Assembly (NCBI GenBank): GCA_029962745.1
Contig: CM057161.1
Span: forward strand, 5,668,887 to 5,732,886
Direction: 5' to 3'
DNA from: Echinometra lucunter
Lineage: Eukaryota > Echinodermata > Echinoidea > Camarodonta > Echinometridae
Length of the DNA stretch: 64,000 nt
Shown here: positions 11,461-23,285 of the stretch, piece by piece
How positions within the stretch are numbered: the first letter of the stretch is position 1
Layout of the letters: each line of letters starts with the position of its first letter
The notes under the pieces: generated by a model
What the model was told of the DNA's origin: nothing
The model's database searches: none
The model's input: only the letters and a program-made list of their open reading frames with translations
Made by a program: the position numbers and the translations under genes

Positions 11461-12003
11461 TCGAAATGCCGAAGCAATTTTCCTCTTTAAACTAAAGAAT
11501 GATTTTTAAAACCAAGAATGAAATATCTTTTCAGTTTATCATTTTTTGCTGTCTTTGTACCATCCCATTTAGAAAAGGAGATTCTGTCTTCTCAAAGACT
11601 CCAAGGCGAATCTGTGAATTAAAAGTTCATTAGTATTTTGTATGAAATGTAAAAAAAAAACCATTATTCGTGGATTCGACGTTATGATGTACCACTATTT
11701 GGCATCTGAAACTATTCAGGTTGTCAAATTTGTCTGCTGCAGTTTGCAGTGAACTGTTTTGGACACAAGGTATACCACTCCGAAAGTACAAAATGTATCC
11801 GTCCATAAAGCTATATCAATAAATACACTTTTATCAATCGTCATACTTTGTGTAATTGGATTTTTATATTTGTGCAGCAGTCAGATGTGATTGTTTATGT
11901 CTAGGAACTGAACATTTTATATCAGCATTCAAAAGGCTCTGCTCTGATTTGAACGCGGTCCATGTGAGTCAGTTTGTAAGAAAGGACGGGGTGTTGAATG
12001 AGT
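11461..12003. other. non-coding DNA, nothing recognised
   Basis: AT-rich. AATAAA at 11818-11823. No repeat or gene could be supported. Confidence 0.4.
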
Positions 12004-12323
12004 ACTGTTTCATAAAACTGTTCATAAAGTTACGCATGACTTTACGAACAACTTGAATATGAAGTGCCAAATGGGATGCCATAAGTTTTTCCTGATGATT
12101 TAACAAAGTGTGACTACATTTTCCATAATTTCACTTAAACTGAAGCAAATGATATACTTCGCAATTAATTTGTTTGTAAAACAATAGTAATGTTTATCTA
12201 AGTCTGCGAATTTCACCTTTAGCTGATGCGATCTATTATGATTGAGAATCCCATTTCGTGTGCCATATTCAAGTGGTATGTAAAGTGATTAGTAGCTTTA
12301 TGAACAGCTTTATGAAACAGCTC
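12004..12323. repeat. foldback element with GTTTCATAAA ends
   Basis: Left: CTGTTTCATAAAACTGTTCA then TTACGCATGACTTTACG. Right: TAGCTTTATGAACAGCTTTA then TGAAACAG, the inverted complement. An inner pair (CAAATGGGATGCCATA and TCCCATTTCGTGTGCCATAT) also mirrors. Related ends occur at 41857 and 48256. Confidence 0.65.
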
Positions 12324-12369
12324 CTCCTCCCCCCCGTGTACATACCCACAGAATATTTGATAGCTTCAT

Positions 12370-14150
12370 TTCAAGAAGTAAGACAAGTCTCCGAAATGAC
12401 TGCTCAGGTTCTTGAAGGCGGGAAACATAAGAGGAAGGAAGGAAGACATATGTATGCTGTAAGCTGAATGCGTGGGTGAATCATGTTGGTGGAAACTGGG
12501 TCAGATTCATGGACATCTATGGACCGCTATGGACACATCTCCATAGTATTAGATTCATTTGAAGATATATGTGTGACATGTCTCAGAATGAGTGATTGCT
12601 CAGATTCTTGAAAGTAAGAAACATAAGAAGAGGAAGAAAGACGTGTATGTCGTACAGTGGCATATCTGGGGGGGGGGGAAGGGGGGCAAGTGCCCCGGGC
12701 GGCACTTTGAGGGGGCGCAAAAACAACAAAAGAGAGGAAAAAAAGGAAAATGAAGAAAAATATTATACCTTTAAGGATTTTGTGCCCCCTCCCCATTCGC
12801 AGGGCAAATGCATCAGAAATAGAATTCTTGAGTGTTTAAAGTGCAAAAAAAATTTCTAAAGCTCGGTCGCTTTGCTCGCTCACATGATCATTTCCTCTCA
12901 GAATCTCATAATTTCGCACCTTTTATATTAGTTCTTTTAAAAACTTTGAAAGAGGTTCAGAATTTTAAAAATAGTGATGCAATTGTCGTTGTTTTGCTCG
13001 CTGTCATGTAGGTTTTAACTGCCTCTTGCTAAATACTGCTCCCTCAGTGTTGCCTAATACAGCATTTGCAAAGGTTAAACATTTGAAAAAAATCTAAGAT
13101 CTAAGAAGGGCAGCACTTTAGAGGGGGCGCAAAAGACGCAAGAGAAAAAGATAGAGGAGAAAATCAAGAAAAATCATAATCTTTAAGGAACATGCGCTCC
13201 CTTCCCCATCCGCAGGGCAAATGTATCAGAAATAGAGTTTTTGAGGGATTAAAATACCATAAAATGCCATATTTTTTCTAGTTCTCGGTCGCTTTGCTCC
13301 CTCGCATGAATATATTTCCTTTCAGGATATCACGGGCTTTTTTAAATGGCCTTTTTAAAGGGGGTTCAGAATTTGAAAAATAATGGTACAGTTGTCGCTG
13401 CTTTGCTCGCTGTCATAAGTTTCATCTGCCTCTCGCCTCTCCCGCCATTATAATACAGCATTTGAAAAGGTTAAACATGTGAAAGAAATCTAAATTTTTT
13501 GTCACCTTGCTATCAAGATCAGGCCTCGACTATTTCTCAAGGATTTTCGTTGATTTTACTCCCATTATGAGAATGAGAAAATAGAAGACTATTTATCAAT
13601 ATTTAATTTCGATCTTCTCTACCGTTCAATTTCAGTGGTCAATTGCCAAAATTCCTGGGTAGAATGCTTAAGAAATTGCATTTTTACGGATTAATTTTTT
13701 AAAAAAAAAATCGCCGTTTGGTCGCTTCGCTCCCTCGCTTGTACCGTTTGGGCGCTCGGGAGGGGGGGGGGGGTGCAACTTCACTGTTTGCCCCGGGTGC
13801 CTTAATGCCTAGATACGTCACTGATGTCGTAAGCTGAATGTGTGTGGTAAATCCATGTTAGTGGAAACTGGGTTGGTCAGATTCATGGCCTCGGACATTT
13901 ATAGACACATCCTCACATAGTAATGGCTTCATCTGAAGATATAATGTGCGACAAGTCTCAGAAGTGATTGCTCAGGTTCTTGAAGGCGGGAAACATAAGA
14001 GGAAGGAAGGAAGGCATATGTATGTTGTAAGCTGGATGTGTGGGGTGAATCATGTTGGTGGCAACTGGGTCAGATTCATGGACATCAGTGGACACATCCC
14101 CACATAGTATTGAATAGCTTCATTTCAAAGAAGTGTGACAAGTCTCAGAA
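12370..14150. repeat. tandem array of a 195-bp unit, interrupted by a hAT element
   Basis: The phrase TTCTTGAARGYRRGAAACAT recurs at about 12411, 12606 and 13979. After subtracting the insert and duplicated 8 bp (1177 nt) the second spacing is also about 195. Each unit contains GGAAGGAAGACATATGTATG-like, CATGTTGGTGGAAACTGGG and CAGATTCATGG segments. About three copies are present. Confidence 0.8.
12655..13823. mobile_element. non-autonomous hAT-like DNA transposon, 1169 bp
   Basis: It begins CAGTGGCATATCTGGGGGG and ends CTAGATACGTCACTG, which are imperfect inverted repeats. It is flanked by identical 8-bp duplications ATGTCGTA at 12647-12654 and 13824-13831, the hallmark of hAT insertion. 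No transposase frame remains. The interior is repetitive: a GGGGGCGCAAAA segment occurs near 12710 and 13125, and a GGTCGCTTTGCTCGCTC-like motif occurs near 12864, 12984, 13279, 13393 and 13712. It lies inside a 195-bp tandem array, so it is younger than that array. Confidence 0.85.
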
Positions 14151-14260
14151 GATTTTTATTTTAAGAAATGAGCGATTTTAAATCTGTTGGCTAGATTGTG
14201 GAGTGGTGAATGGATTTGAAGAGGAAGACATTCATACATAGCAATCTGAATGACATGGAT

Positions 14261-14482
14261 CAGGGGTGGCGCTACGGAGGAAGGAGACGACCCCCATGAT
14301 TTTTTCAAGGGATAAAAAAAAGGAGAAAAAGAAGAAAAAGGAAGAAGAAGAAAGAAGAGTATGCGGAAAGAGAGGGCTGGGTCATGCAACTGTGCAATAC
14401 CCCTATTTGTTCATTCAAAACGTAAATAAACTCACCTATGGGTCATCTTGCCCCCCTATCAAAATACCCTGGCGCCGCCCCG
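14261..14482 (-). mobile_element. hAT-like MITE, copy 1 (reverse orientation)
   Basis: Begins CAGGGGTGGCGCTACGG and ends CCCTGGCGCCGCCCCGG. It is the reverse complement of the elements at 19303-19520 and 21950-22183, including an internal A/G-rich block. Flanks ACATGGAT and AGATTGAT are only partly alike. Confidence 0.75.
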
Positions 14483-15044
14483 GAGATTGATCAATCACAG
14501 CATCAAAAATGGGTCAGATTCATGGACGAGTTTAGCAAAACATAAGTCACAAAGGAGAAAAACTGATGGCACTGTCCTCATAAACTTTGCATGCTCTGTG
14601 TATATGGGAGAATACATTTGTCAGTAGGTGGTTTCCTTGCACATCCTTCAACTTTTTTGTTGTCCCCCTGCCTCTGTTGATCTCCACATGCTTTCTGTCC
14701 TTCTCTCTCTCTCTCTCTCTCTCCATTTCTCTCTCTCTCTTAATCTTTCTCTTCACATGCATTTACATGTCTCCTTTGTCTCTCTCTCTGTCCATGTGAG
14801 TTTGGTTTTCCTCAAGTTCTTTCCTCACTCTCTTTTCCCTATCCATATGTCAGTAGGTGGTTTCCTCGCACATCCTTCAACTTTTTTGTTGTCCCCCCTT
14901 GCCTCTGTTGATCTCTGCATGCTTTCTGTCCTTCTCTCTCTTTCTCCCTCTTTCTCTCCCTCTCTTTCTCCCCCTTTCTCTCTCCCTTTCCCTCTGTTCA
15001 TCTTTTTCTCTCTTTATACAGTGTACATGCATTTACATGTCCAC

Positions 15045-15089
<45 letters not shown>

Positions 15090-15290
15090 TCTGTCCATGG
15101 GTGTATGGTTTTCCTCAAGTTCTTTTCCTCACTTTCTTTTCCCTTCTCTCATTTGTCTTCATTGTATCCTCTGATTGTGTTTTATGTCTGTGGTTTCCCA
15201 ATCTTTCTCCCTCTGTCACTTCCTCTCACTCATTACGTCTTGTCATATGTACAGTCTTCCTGTTGTTTATGTTTTTTCTCCTACAGTAAC
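14483..15290. repeat. CT-microsatellite tandem region
   Basis: GTAGGTGGTTTCC, CACATCCTTCAACTTTTTTG and TTTCTGTCCTTCTCTCT recur at about 14622 and 14853 (spacing about 230). GGTTTTCCTCAAGTTCTTT recurs at about 14802 and 15107. Runs of TC lie at 14703-14722 and 15042-15085. Long open frames here are low-complexity artefacts. Confidence 0.85.
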
Positions 15291-15293
15291 TTC

Positions 15294-15468
15294 CAGCAGC
15301 GTACGTAATCAGGATTTTTCAGTAGGGGGGGGGGGGGGGGGGGTGGAATCCCCTTTCTCTAGGGGGCACAGGAGGCCGTTTTGTTTTGTTTTGTTTTTGT
15401 GTCTAGGATTTTTGATGGGGAATCTGGGGTTCACGTACCCCTCCGGCCTCCCCATTTCTACGCCGCTG
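15294..15468. mobile_element. small hAT-like MITE
   Basis: Ends are CAGCAGCGTACG on the left and TACGCCGCTG on the right. Flanking 8-mers are GTAACTTC and GTTACCTC (six of eight alike). It contains a poly-G run of about 18 at 15326 and a TTTTG repeat. Confidence 0.6.
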
Positions 15469-15584
15469 GTTACCTCACGCAATGTTTAGCACTTAACTCT
15501 ATCGCTTTTCTTTTTCTCTCTCGTCTTTATATGTTTATCATGGCTCATTCTATGTCCCCCATGGTATGTCTGTCTTTTTCAGTC

Positions 15585-16345
15585 TCTTTTGTCAGTACGA
15601 ATCATATATCTTTCTTTCATTCTCTCACTTTCCCCATCATAAAATGTCGTATTTCCTTCTGCACTCTCATACGTTCTAGCGTACTCCTCATTTCCTTCAT
15701 TTCACTTGTGTGTGTGTGTGTGTGTGTGTCTGTCTATCTGTCTCCTATCTCTTCTCTTCTTTCTCATGAATTTTAAGATAATGAAAAAAATAGCATGTAC
15801 AATTTAACGGGAATGTACTTCCCAACCGTTTTTAAGACATGCTTTTCACTTCCTTTCCTTTCCTATAATGACATTGTTTAAAAGCCTAAAACCTCATATC
15901 ATGTGTCGTCGCTTTTACAAACCAGAATTTTCCCCCGTCTATCCTCGTAAAATGTTTGAAATGTGTACAAATCTCTTCTGTCAGTATGAATCATATCTTT
16001 CTTTCATTCTCTCCCTTTCTCCATCATAATTATGTCATATTTCTTTCTGTACTCTGATATGTTCTTGCATGCTCTTATTTCCGTCATTTCACTTGGGTGT
16101 GTGTCTGTCTTATTTCCTTTCTCCTCTTTTTCATGGATTTTAAGATCAAGACAAAAATAGAATTTACAATTTTAACGGGAATACTTCCCAACCGTTTTTA
16201 AAACATGCTTTTTACTTCCTCTACTTTCCTAATGACATTTTTAAAAGCCTTAAACCTCTTATCATGTGTCGTCGCTTTTACAATCCAGAAATCTTTTCTT
16301 TCCCCCATCCACCCTCATAAAATGTTTGAAATGTGTACAAATGGA
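15585..16345. repeat. direct tandem duplication, about 388-bp unit
   Basis: CTTTTGTCAGTACGAATCAT (15587) and CTTCTGTCAGTATGAATCAT (about 15975) start two copies. Both continue through AACGGGAATR, TTCCCAACCGTTTTTAA, CATGTGTCGTCGCTTTTACA and AAAATGTTTGAAATGTGTAC. A GT microsatellite (15708-15729) is expanded in copy 1 only. Confidence 0.85.
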
Positions 16346-17190
16346 AGTGCTTTTCCTATTTCCCCAGCCTTGGTATTTACTTGGCAAACAGGACCGTGTT
16401 GCCATCAAATTAAATCAACGGACCTTATTTCAGATGGGGTTCGTGCTTTCAAGCTGGAGAGGAAACCTGTCAAATGGTTCCAAGCTATACCATCGCGATG
16501 TCTTGATGGCTGATTGAGGTAGAGCATTGAGGATGAGTGGTTCTTAAAGCCATAGAGCAACTTTTGAAGATTTGAGCTGCATGGCCCTACATTTAATCAG
16601 TGTATGTAATATTGTGTAAATATGAAGCCCTGAAAAATGCACTAACAGCATCATCATGTGTTTTACAAAATGTGAAAATATACAAGTGACCAGAAATGCC
16701 AGAACTTTTTTTTTTACCCCGTAGACTGCACTTTTAGGCGACAGCACGCCCAGGTTGGAATTCAGTAACAGATATCTTGATGGTAACATCTTATATTTCA
16801 AAACCTTTATATTCCTGGGTGTTTATACAGTATATCCTTTTGGACATCTTTATACAACACAGACATCGAAATTCAACAATTTATCAAATCAATCCTTCAC
16901 GAAGTTGCCTCATCCCTTTAAGCGATGGGAGTATTGAGGAAAGGAAAGAGAACTAGTGCATTTTAACATTTTTTTTCCTGTCAGATCTTTCTTGGAAGAA
17001 GTATATTTAGGGAAACTAAGTTTTGTTTTTCTTCAAGCAGTCCGCCTAGTTTTGTTTTGCTAGTGTTTAACAAAATTATGTCACGTTAATCAATCACACT
17101 GAGTCATCTTCAGACACTGCTAAACGATTGGTAAAAGGGAATTAGTACTATTTCATTCACATGGCAGGAGCGAAACATAACATGCAGCAC
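16346..17190. other. non-coding DNA, nothing recognised
   Basis: Ordinary AT-rich sequence. Short frames here have no supporting splice sites or family resemblance. Confidence 0.4.
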
Positions 17191-17197
17191 AAAAGAT

Positions 17198-17690
17198 TCA
17201 ATCAAATGTTTCTATTCCCAAGCCTTTCAAATCAGTGTTGGCAATGTCGGACAAAATAACAGAAAAGGAGCCTCGCTTTTCAAACATGTTGACCGCGTAA
17301 AAAATAGAAAATGATATTGATACAACCTTTCTGTGAAAAGAATCCGACAAGGTTTGGAAATGTTTTGATAAATCACATTCATCGGGACAGTTGATGTGGA
17401 ATGCTACTTTCAACGGCATGTTCTGTCTCTGCATTGTTGAACTTGTCAATGCATTTGTCACCGAAGAAAGGGTTGGGGAATCTGAAAGATTCTGACGGAG
17501 CTTTCTGTTTTGGGGTAAAGACATCTGAAATTGAAGACGGACTCTGCTGTGAACTGAAGGCCGTCTTACTTGTTTATTGGAAAACTCTGGTGGATTCAGT
17601 ATGTTTACAACAATGAATAGGCGGAGTCTACGGCTGCCAAAGTAACTGTGAAAATGGCGGATTAAAGGGGGAAAAGGGCCTCACAAGCTG
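17198..17690 (-). other. stop-free minus-strand stretch, possible exon
   Basis: One minus frame is open for about 160 codons and includes ATGTCTTTACCCC just after TTCAATTTCAG, a good acceptor. A second minus frame (about 17375-17570) is also open and has a more protein-like composition, including SDVFTPKQKAPSESFRFPNP. I cannot choose a frame or a product, and it may be chance. Confidence 0.2.
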
Positions 17691-19302
17691 CCCTCTTTTG
17701 AAACCTCATTGGTATACCTAAAGTGCACAGTAAAGTTAAAAGTGTATCGGAAGACTTAGCGATTCAGGATTTTTAAATTAAGATGGTGGAGACCCCAGCC
17801 ACCAAACTATAAACAGTGTTGTGGATTTAAGGAGTACGTAGCCCGTGTTCCTTCTTGAAACCTAACTGGTATACCTCCAGTACACAACAAGATAAAAAGT
17901 GCCCCTTGAATTTTGTAATTTTTCGGAACATTGCCCCATTTACATAATACTATATCTGCACTTGTTTGAATGTTCAAGATAATGAAGGGGAAGTATTTGG
18001 GCATATCATTCGAGAGTACCACCCCCCCAAAAAAAAAAAACAAGTGGAGAAGGGATGTACCCTCCTGAATCTGCCAAGCTAAAATATACCTGATCCTGTA
18101 TTAATAGAATTGTTGGGTTCAGAAGTGCTATGAGGTATATAATACATTCAAACCTTATTTGCTCCAGCCTTCGTCTTTACCCCTCAATCTCGAAATAACA
18201 AACGGTAAAGCTTCTGCAGTGACAGGGAAGAATCGGAATGAAAAGGCTGTCATGGATACGTACATGTGATATTTTACACAAATATGATGTCGAGCATTTG
18301 CAACGATAGGTAGCTTTTCGTCAAATTCCTGTAGCCTTAAGACGTGGAAAGAAGGCGATAAAAGAATGTAGGTTGGTTCAGAATGTTACCTCATGAACTT
18401 GAACTTGGCAAGAAAACAGGACATCAATAGCTCCTTGTCTCCACTTGAAACTGAGTAAACTGAAAGATTTTTTCCCACCCATGCATGCACGTTTACTCAG
18501 CTTCACTGTGTCATTTCACGTTGTGAGTTCAAGAAATCAAAATGACGTCAAACCATTAGTCCACAATTTAAGAAAACCAAATCTAGTCGGCTACACGACC
18601 CTCTTGATGAAGTGGCCATGTCAGCGCTGTATCAGCTACCTACCTTCCTTCCTGACTAGGCTGATAAACACTCGCTTTTTAGACTGAAATGTCGATTATG
18701 CTTATAGGATTGCCTCAGCTTGAAAGCTTAAAGAGAAATCTCAGCTTGATCGAAACGCTTCTGCCTCTTTGTTGACGAAATCGGCAAAATACATGGCGCT
18801 TAAAAATGAAATCCCAACTTTGAACGATTCCTGTAAATGGACTGTATATTTCAACGTATTAAATTATATATTTCATATAAATGAGTAAGTAATTCATAAT
18901 TATGCTTTCGATTGGTAACTTGTTAAAGTTTCCGGAGTCACCCATCACTGAACATTATTGTCTTCAAAATGTGCAGAATCGTAGGGGTTTATTTCTTGGG
19001 AAACACAACAGGCTAGGTTTTAATTGAATGGCTTTGTCACTTGTATTGGTAGCTCTTCATATGCATCCGTCAGTAATTAGCAACTAGGTAGTTCTTATTA
19101 TTATTGATTCCATACCTCAATAAAGAGTTTTTTTATGAACTTAATAGAATATGAAACCAAAGTGACAATCATACATTTGACCAGGAGGTGAGAATCAGAG
19201 AGAACAGAGAGCATGTTCGTTTATCCTGAGGATTGCAGGTATCTTCCATCAATTTTGAATGAAACGGACATTTATGAATATTATTAAGATCCAGTCAAGT
19301 CG
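17691..19302. other. non-coding DNA, nothing recognised
   Basis: There is a poly-C/poly-A stretch near 18021-18042. Direct near-repeats ACCTCATTGGTATACCTAAA (17703) and ACCTAACTGGTATACCTCCA (17860) suggest an old duplication. No gene was seen. Confidence 0.4.
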
Positions 19303-19520
19303 CGGCGCCAGGGTATTTTGAAGGGGGGGGGGGGGGAGATGACTCATATGTGAGTTTATTTTCGTTTAAATAAACATAGGTGTATTATATTTGCATGACC
19401 CAGCCCCCTCTTTCCCGATACTATTCTTTCTTGTTCTTCCTCTTCTTCTTCGTTTCTTTTTTTTTAACACTTGAAAAATCATAGAGAGGTTGCCCCCTGC
19501 CCCCTGTAGCGCCGCCCCTG
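19303..19520 (+). mobile_element. hAT-like MITE, copy 2
   Basis: GCGGCGCCAGGGTATTTTGA then poly-G at the left, and CCCCCTGTAGCGCCGCCCCTG (19500-19520) at the right. It is homologous along its length to 21950-22183, including ATGACYCA, AGTTTA and CATGACCCAGCC. The first bases of the left end are mutated and no target duplication is visible. Confidence 0.75.
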
Positions 19521-21428
19521 ACATGATTTTTTTGCCCATCCTTTCCTCTTTGTCTTTGATGTGCATGGCGATCCTGCTACTCCAGAAAGCAAAAATCTAG
19601 AAGCACAGATAAAAACTCATCTATACAAATTTGAAGAAGAAAAAAGGGAACACCCCTCAAAATTAATGGATGATGAAAGGTGGAGAACCCAGGAGTTATG
19701 ACGAAAGGATTCTCGTTAATATTAAGCTTATTGTGTTTTTTTAAAAAAGAGTTAACCACCTGGACTGTGCATTAAATTTTGAAGACCAGGGTTTTCAGCG
19801 ATGCGTGACCCCACACGGAAAAATTAAAAAGCTTCCAATAGAAAGCATATGTATTACTCTTTCATATTATATGAGATGAATCTACACGGATTTTTTTCTT
19901 CTTCTAAGTCGGGTTTCCTTTTTTTCAAAGCGCCCTGTAGATGCGATCAACAGGAATAAAACCTTTCAAAGGACAAGGAGATTGAGCTTGATATACAACA
20001 CGAACTGGGATCATGCACGGCAGAGTTAACGTAGAAAGAGTAATGCTGACGTGAAAAACTTGGAGACACATTTTCGTCGGTTACTGTTATAACTGAAACT
20101 CAATCCTGCTTAAACATACAAACAAACAAAAATGAAAAATAACACTCACACACCCTCATACGCAAACCCACCCTCCCACACACACATAAATCAAGAAACA
20201 AAACAAAACAAACCCAATTCTCGTTGTCACACTAAAAAAAATGCATGTTATTTTATTCATTTCTTTTCTCCAGCCAAGATAGTAAATTTTACTTAATCCT
20301 GTACTCTGGCCAGATTGCCAAGAGACAGGTATCAATTTTATGCAGCAATGAGAAAAGTGTGGGATGTTCTTTTTAATCTTGTACGGTATAGTTCTTATAG
20401 TTCTTTGATTTTGCCATTGATGACTGAGTTCATTTGCACTCCTTTTCTTAAGTGTTTATGTGCAGGGTATTGACAATTTTCTTTGCCCTGTATAACCCCT
20501 TTTCATCTAGGCAGTGAGCCTTTGCTTTTTACCAGCTGTTTGGGATGTTTTTTTTTTTAAAGCAAGGGTGTATACTCTCAGTAGTTTTCCAGCAGCCATT
20601 TTTAGACTTCGTTGAGCACGATGTGCTGTTTTGGCAAAAGAGGAAAAGCCACCATTTTTAGTCGCCATTTTGAAGTTTGATGTCTTTTCAGTTTTTCATC
20701 AGACAGCAGTTTTATTTCCATGTCTTTGCTGCAATATTTGTACCTACATGAGGCAAGATATGTGCAATGTTTAAACCAAATTTCTAGTCCGTTTTTAAGA
20801 AAGTAAGCGGTAAGTGAAAATATGTTGTCTTTTACTTTACCTTAGTTTAAAAAACTGAAACTTAAATGATTTCAAACATGATGTGAAATGATATAATGCA
20901 AATGTTGTAAGCTTTGTGGAAGAATAATAGTGACATTCACTTTTTTTTGCAATTATGCAATTCTTTATTAGATTCAAGAATATGATATTTCAGTGTAGAA
21001 ACTAATAGTTCACAGCTTTAAGCTTGAATGTGATTTATGCACAGGTTTGATAATAGAAAGTTCAAACAAGCTTTTATTACCCGCCTGCCAAGTGAAGATG
21101 ATTTTTTATGCGTTTGTAAGACATATTGTAGAAAGCTTCTCAACGATCGAGGACCCGCCTGTTGTCAGCTGGTATCTGTGTGGTCGTCGCTGAGTACGGT
21201 ACGAGTTGTAGGAAGACGCGTTTACTGTGATCATGTATTTGACAATTATTATTTTGAATACTCCGTTCCTACAAATGACAAACTCTGAAAGCGGAGAATT
21301 ATTTTTTTCTCAGTGCTGAATGCTGATAAAATGAAGACTCGTTTCACTATTGCCACTTTTCTTTTAGCACTCTTTAATGGTCACTGACTACGCGATGGAA
21401 ATTTAGAAGGAAATCATGTTTTTAAGGA
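19521..21428. other. non-coding DNA with one weak open frame
   Basis: A frame at 21037-21288 (83 codons, preceded by TTTATGCACAG) has slightly higher GC and some protein-like composition (RVVGRRVYCDHVFDNYYFEY), but no family is recognised and no donor is clear. The rest shows nothing. Confidence 0.3.
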
Positions 21429-21445
21429 ATGAAAGTACATATACT

Positions 21446-21594
21446 TTATTATTATTACTATTATTGTTATCATTATTATTATCATTTATTTTTATTTATT
21501 TATTTATTTATGCATTTATTTTTGTTTATTTATTTATTCATTTTTGTTGATTTATTTATTATTTATTTATTTATTCATTTATTTACTTATTTAC

Positions 21595-21659
<65 letters not shown>

Positions 21660-21661
21660 TA
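21446..21661. repeat. ATT / TTTA compound microsatellite
   Basis: Long runs of ATT (21448-21485 and 21598-21661) flank TTTA-type tetranucleotide repeats. Confidence 0.95.
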
Positions 21662-21949
21662 TTTTTTGGGGTGGGGCCAATGATTTTCTCATCAGTAATG
21701 GCTCGCGTCCAGTCTAACCTCTGACATGGTTTTTCTTCCCATGGTCAATATTCCTCCATGAATGATTTATTTCCCCATTTTCTGTCCTCGTTTCTTCACT
21801 TTCACTGGCTTTCTGAGCTAAATTCTGCATTAAAGTCCCCAATATTTCAGGAAATATAGTATCTTCTCAAAAACGAATGAATATGGAAAGCTGGAGGTTT
21901 TAGGCTAATATCACTGATCTTTTAATCCACTTGAAAGCTATATCTAATG

Positions 21950-22183
21950 CAGGGGCGGCGCCAGGGTATTTTGATGGGGGGGGGGATGACCTATAGGTGA
22001 GTTTAGTTACATTTGAAATGAAAAAAAAAATAATAGGGGTATTATGACCCAACCCTCTCTTTTCCCATATGGTTCTTTCTTCTTTCTTCCATTTTTCTTC
22101 TTTTTCTCCCCCTTTTTTTCTTTTTTGGTCACTTGAAAGATCATAGGGGGCGGTCGCCCCTGCCCCCTGTATCGCCGCCCCTG
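21950..22183 (+). mobile_element. hAT-like MITE, copy 3, with perfect 8-bp target duplication
   Basis: Begins CAGGGGCGGCGCCAGGG and ends ATCGCCGCCCCTG. The flanks are identical: ATCTAATG at 21942-21949 and 22184-22191. It has the internal poly-G, GACCYATAGGTGAGTTTA and T/C-rich tract shared with copies 1 and 2. At 234 bp it is non-autonomous. The intact duplication suggests it is the youngest of the three. Confidence 0.9.
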
Positions 22184-22191
22184 ATCTAATG

Positions 22192-22554
22192 TTAATGATG
22201 ATTGGTACTTCTCTCTTCGACCAGGTTAGATGACACTGTAATGCATCCATAAAACTAATTTTGAATTTTAATCCTATTATAATAAGAGACAGAAAGATAA
22301 TGAGAAGTTCAATCGCGATATATTGCCTGTCAGTTGTCAGCTGAGGGACAGTTTTAAATATGCAGTTTCGCTTTTAAAGTGACCGAGATGAAAAAGGAAA
22401 AGAAACTGGTCAGTTAGATTAGCAGATGGTAGTGTAATCAGTTTGAAAAAGTACGTAAAAAGGACTCGCCCTTATAGTACTAGTAAAGTGTCAGAAATGT
22501 GGGAGTAACTTCCAAAGTGCTGTTTTTTTGTCAGTTTTGACGGACTAATTTGAG
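22192..22554. other. non-coding DNA, nothing recognised
   Basis: No repeat or gene could be supported. Confidence 0.4.
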
Positions 22555-23285
22555 GGGCCACAGTGGCTTATTGAAGGGGGGGGGGGGGTACGGGCTCGTA
22601 CCCATTTGGAAACCACGGAAGCCACAGTGTAGGCTGCGCCTCCTCTTTGAAACCCGCCCAATGACCATGGGTGTCAATCCGTTTTCTAATCTGGTGATAA
22701 GCCTCCTCCCCAAAAGGTCCTCAGCTTAACTTTAACATACGCAAATATATGTATAAAGAACAAAAATTCTGATAATTTTTTTTCCGGGTGTCTCTTTTTT
22801 CTGAAATATTTTGGGAAACATACCCTATTGGCCTTTACAGGTTTCCCTTTTTTAGGGGGGGGGGGGGGCTATTGTGTCCTCATTCCTAAAAATGGGGTAG
22901 GGGAAGGGGGACGTGTCCCCTTGTTCTTCCTCCGATTGACACCCACGCCGATGACCCCCCTTTTATTTTGCTTTTTAGAAAATTTGGAGAGAGCCCAATA
23001 TAAAGAGGCCCCGAATTCTTTTCAGATAATGTGGAGAGACCCAAATATTAAGAGCCCCCATTTTTTCCATTTCTTTTTTTTTGGGGGGGGGCCCTATGGT
23101 GTCCCCATTCTTAAAAATGGGACGGGGAAGGAGGGCGTGTCCCCCTGTCCTTCCTCTGATTGACAAACATGCCAATGTTCCCCCTTTTTTTTTGCTTGGC
23201 AGAGAATGTGGAGGGACCCCAATATCAAGAGGCCCCAAATTCTTGACCTTTTTTTTTTCAATCATCAGAAAACTTGACAACATTT
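22555..23285. repeat. poly-G-rich interspersed repeat with internal tandem dimer
   Basis: A unit of about 240 nt occurs twice (about 22854 and 23087). Each has poly-G, GTCCYCATTCYTAAAAATGG, GGACGTGTCCCC-like text, CTTCCTCYGATTGACA and AGAGGCCCC. Upstream, TTATTGAAGGGGGG (22570) resembles the start of other hAT-like elements here. Termini were not resolved. Confidence 0.6.

Noticed and set aside
14587..15308. Long open frames rich in serine and leucine
   Set aside because: They come from CT microsatellites and tandem repeats; there is no splice signal or family resemblance.
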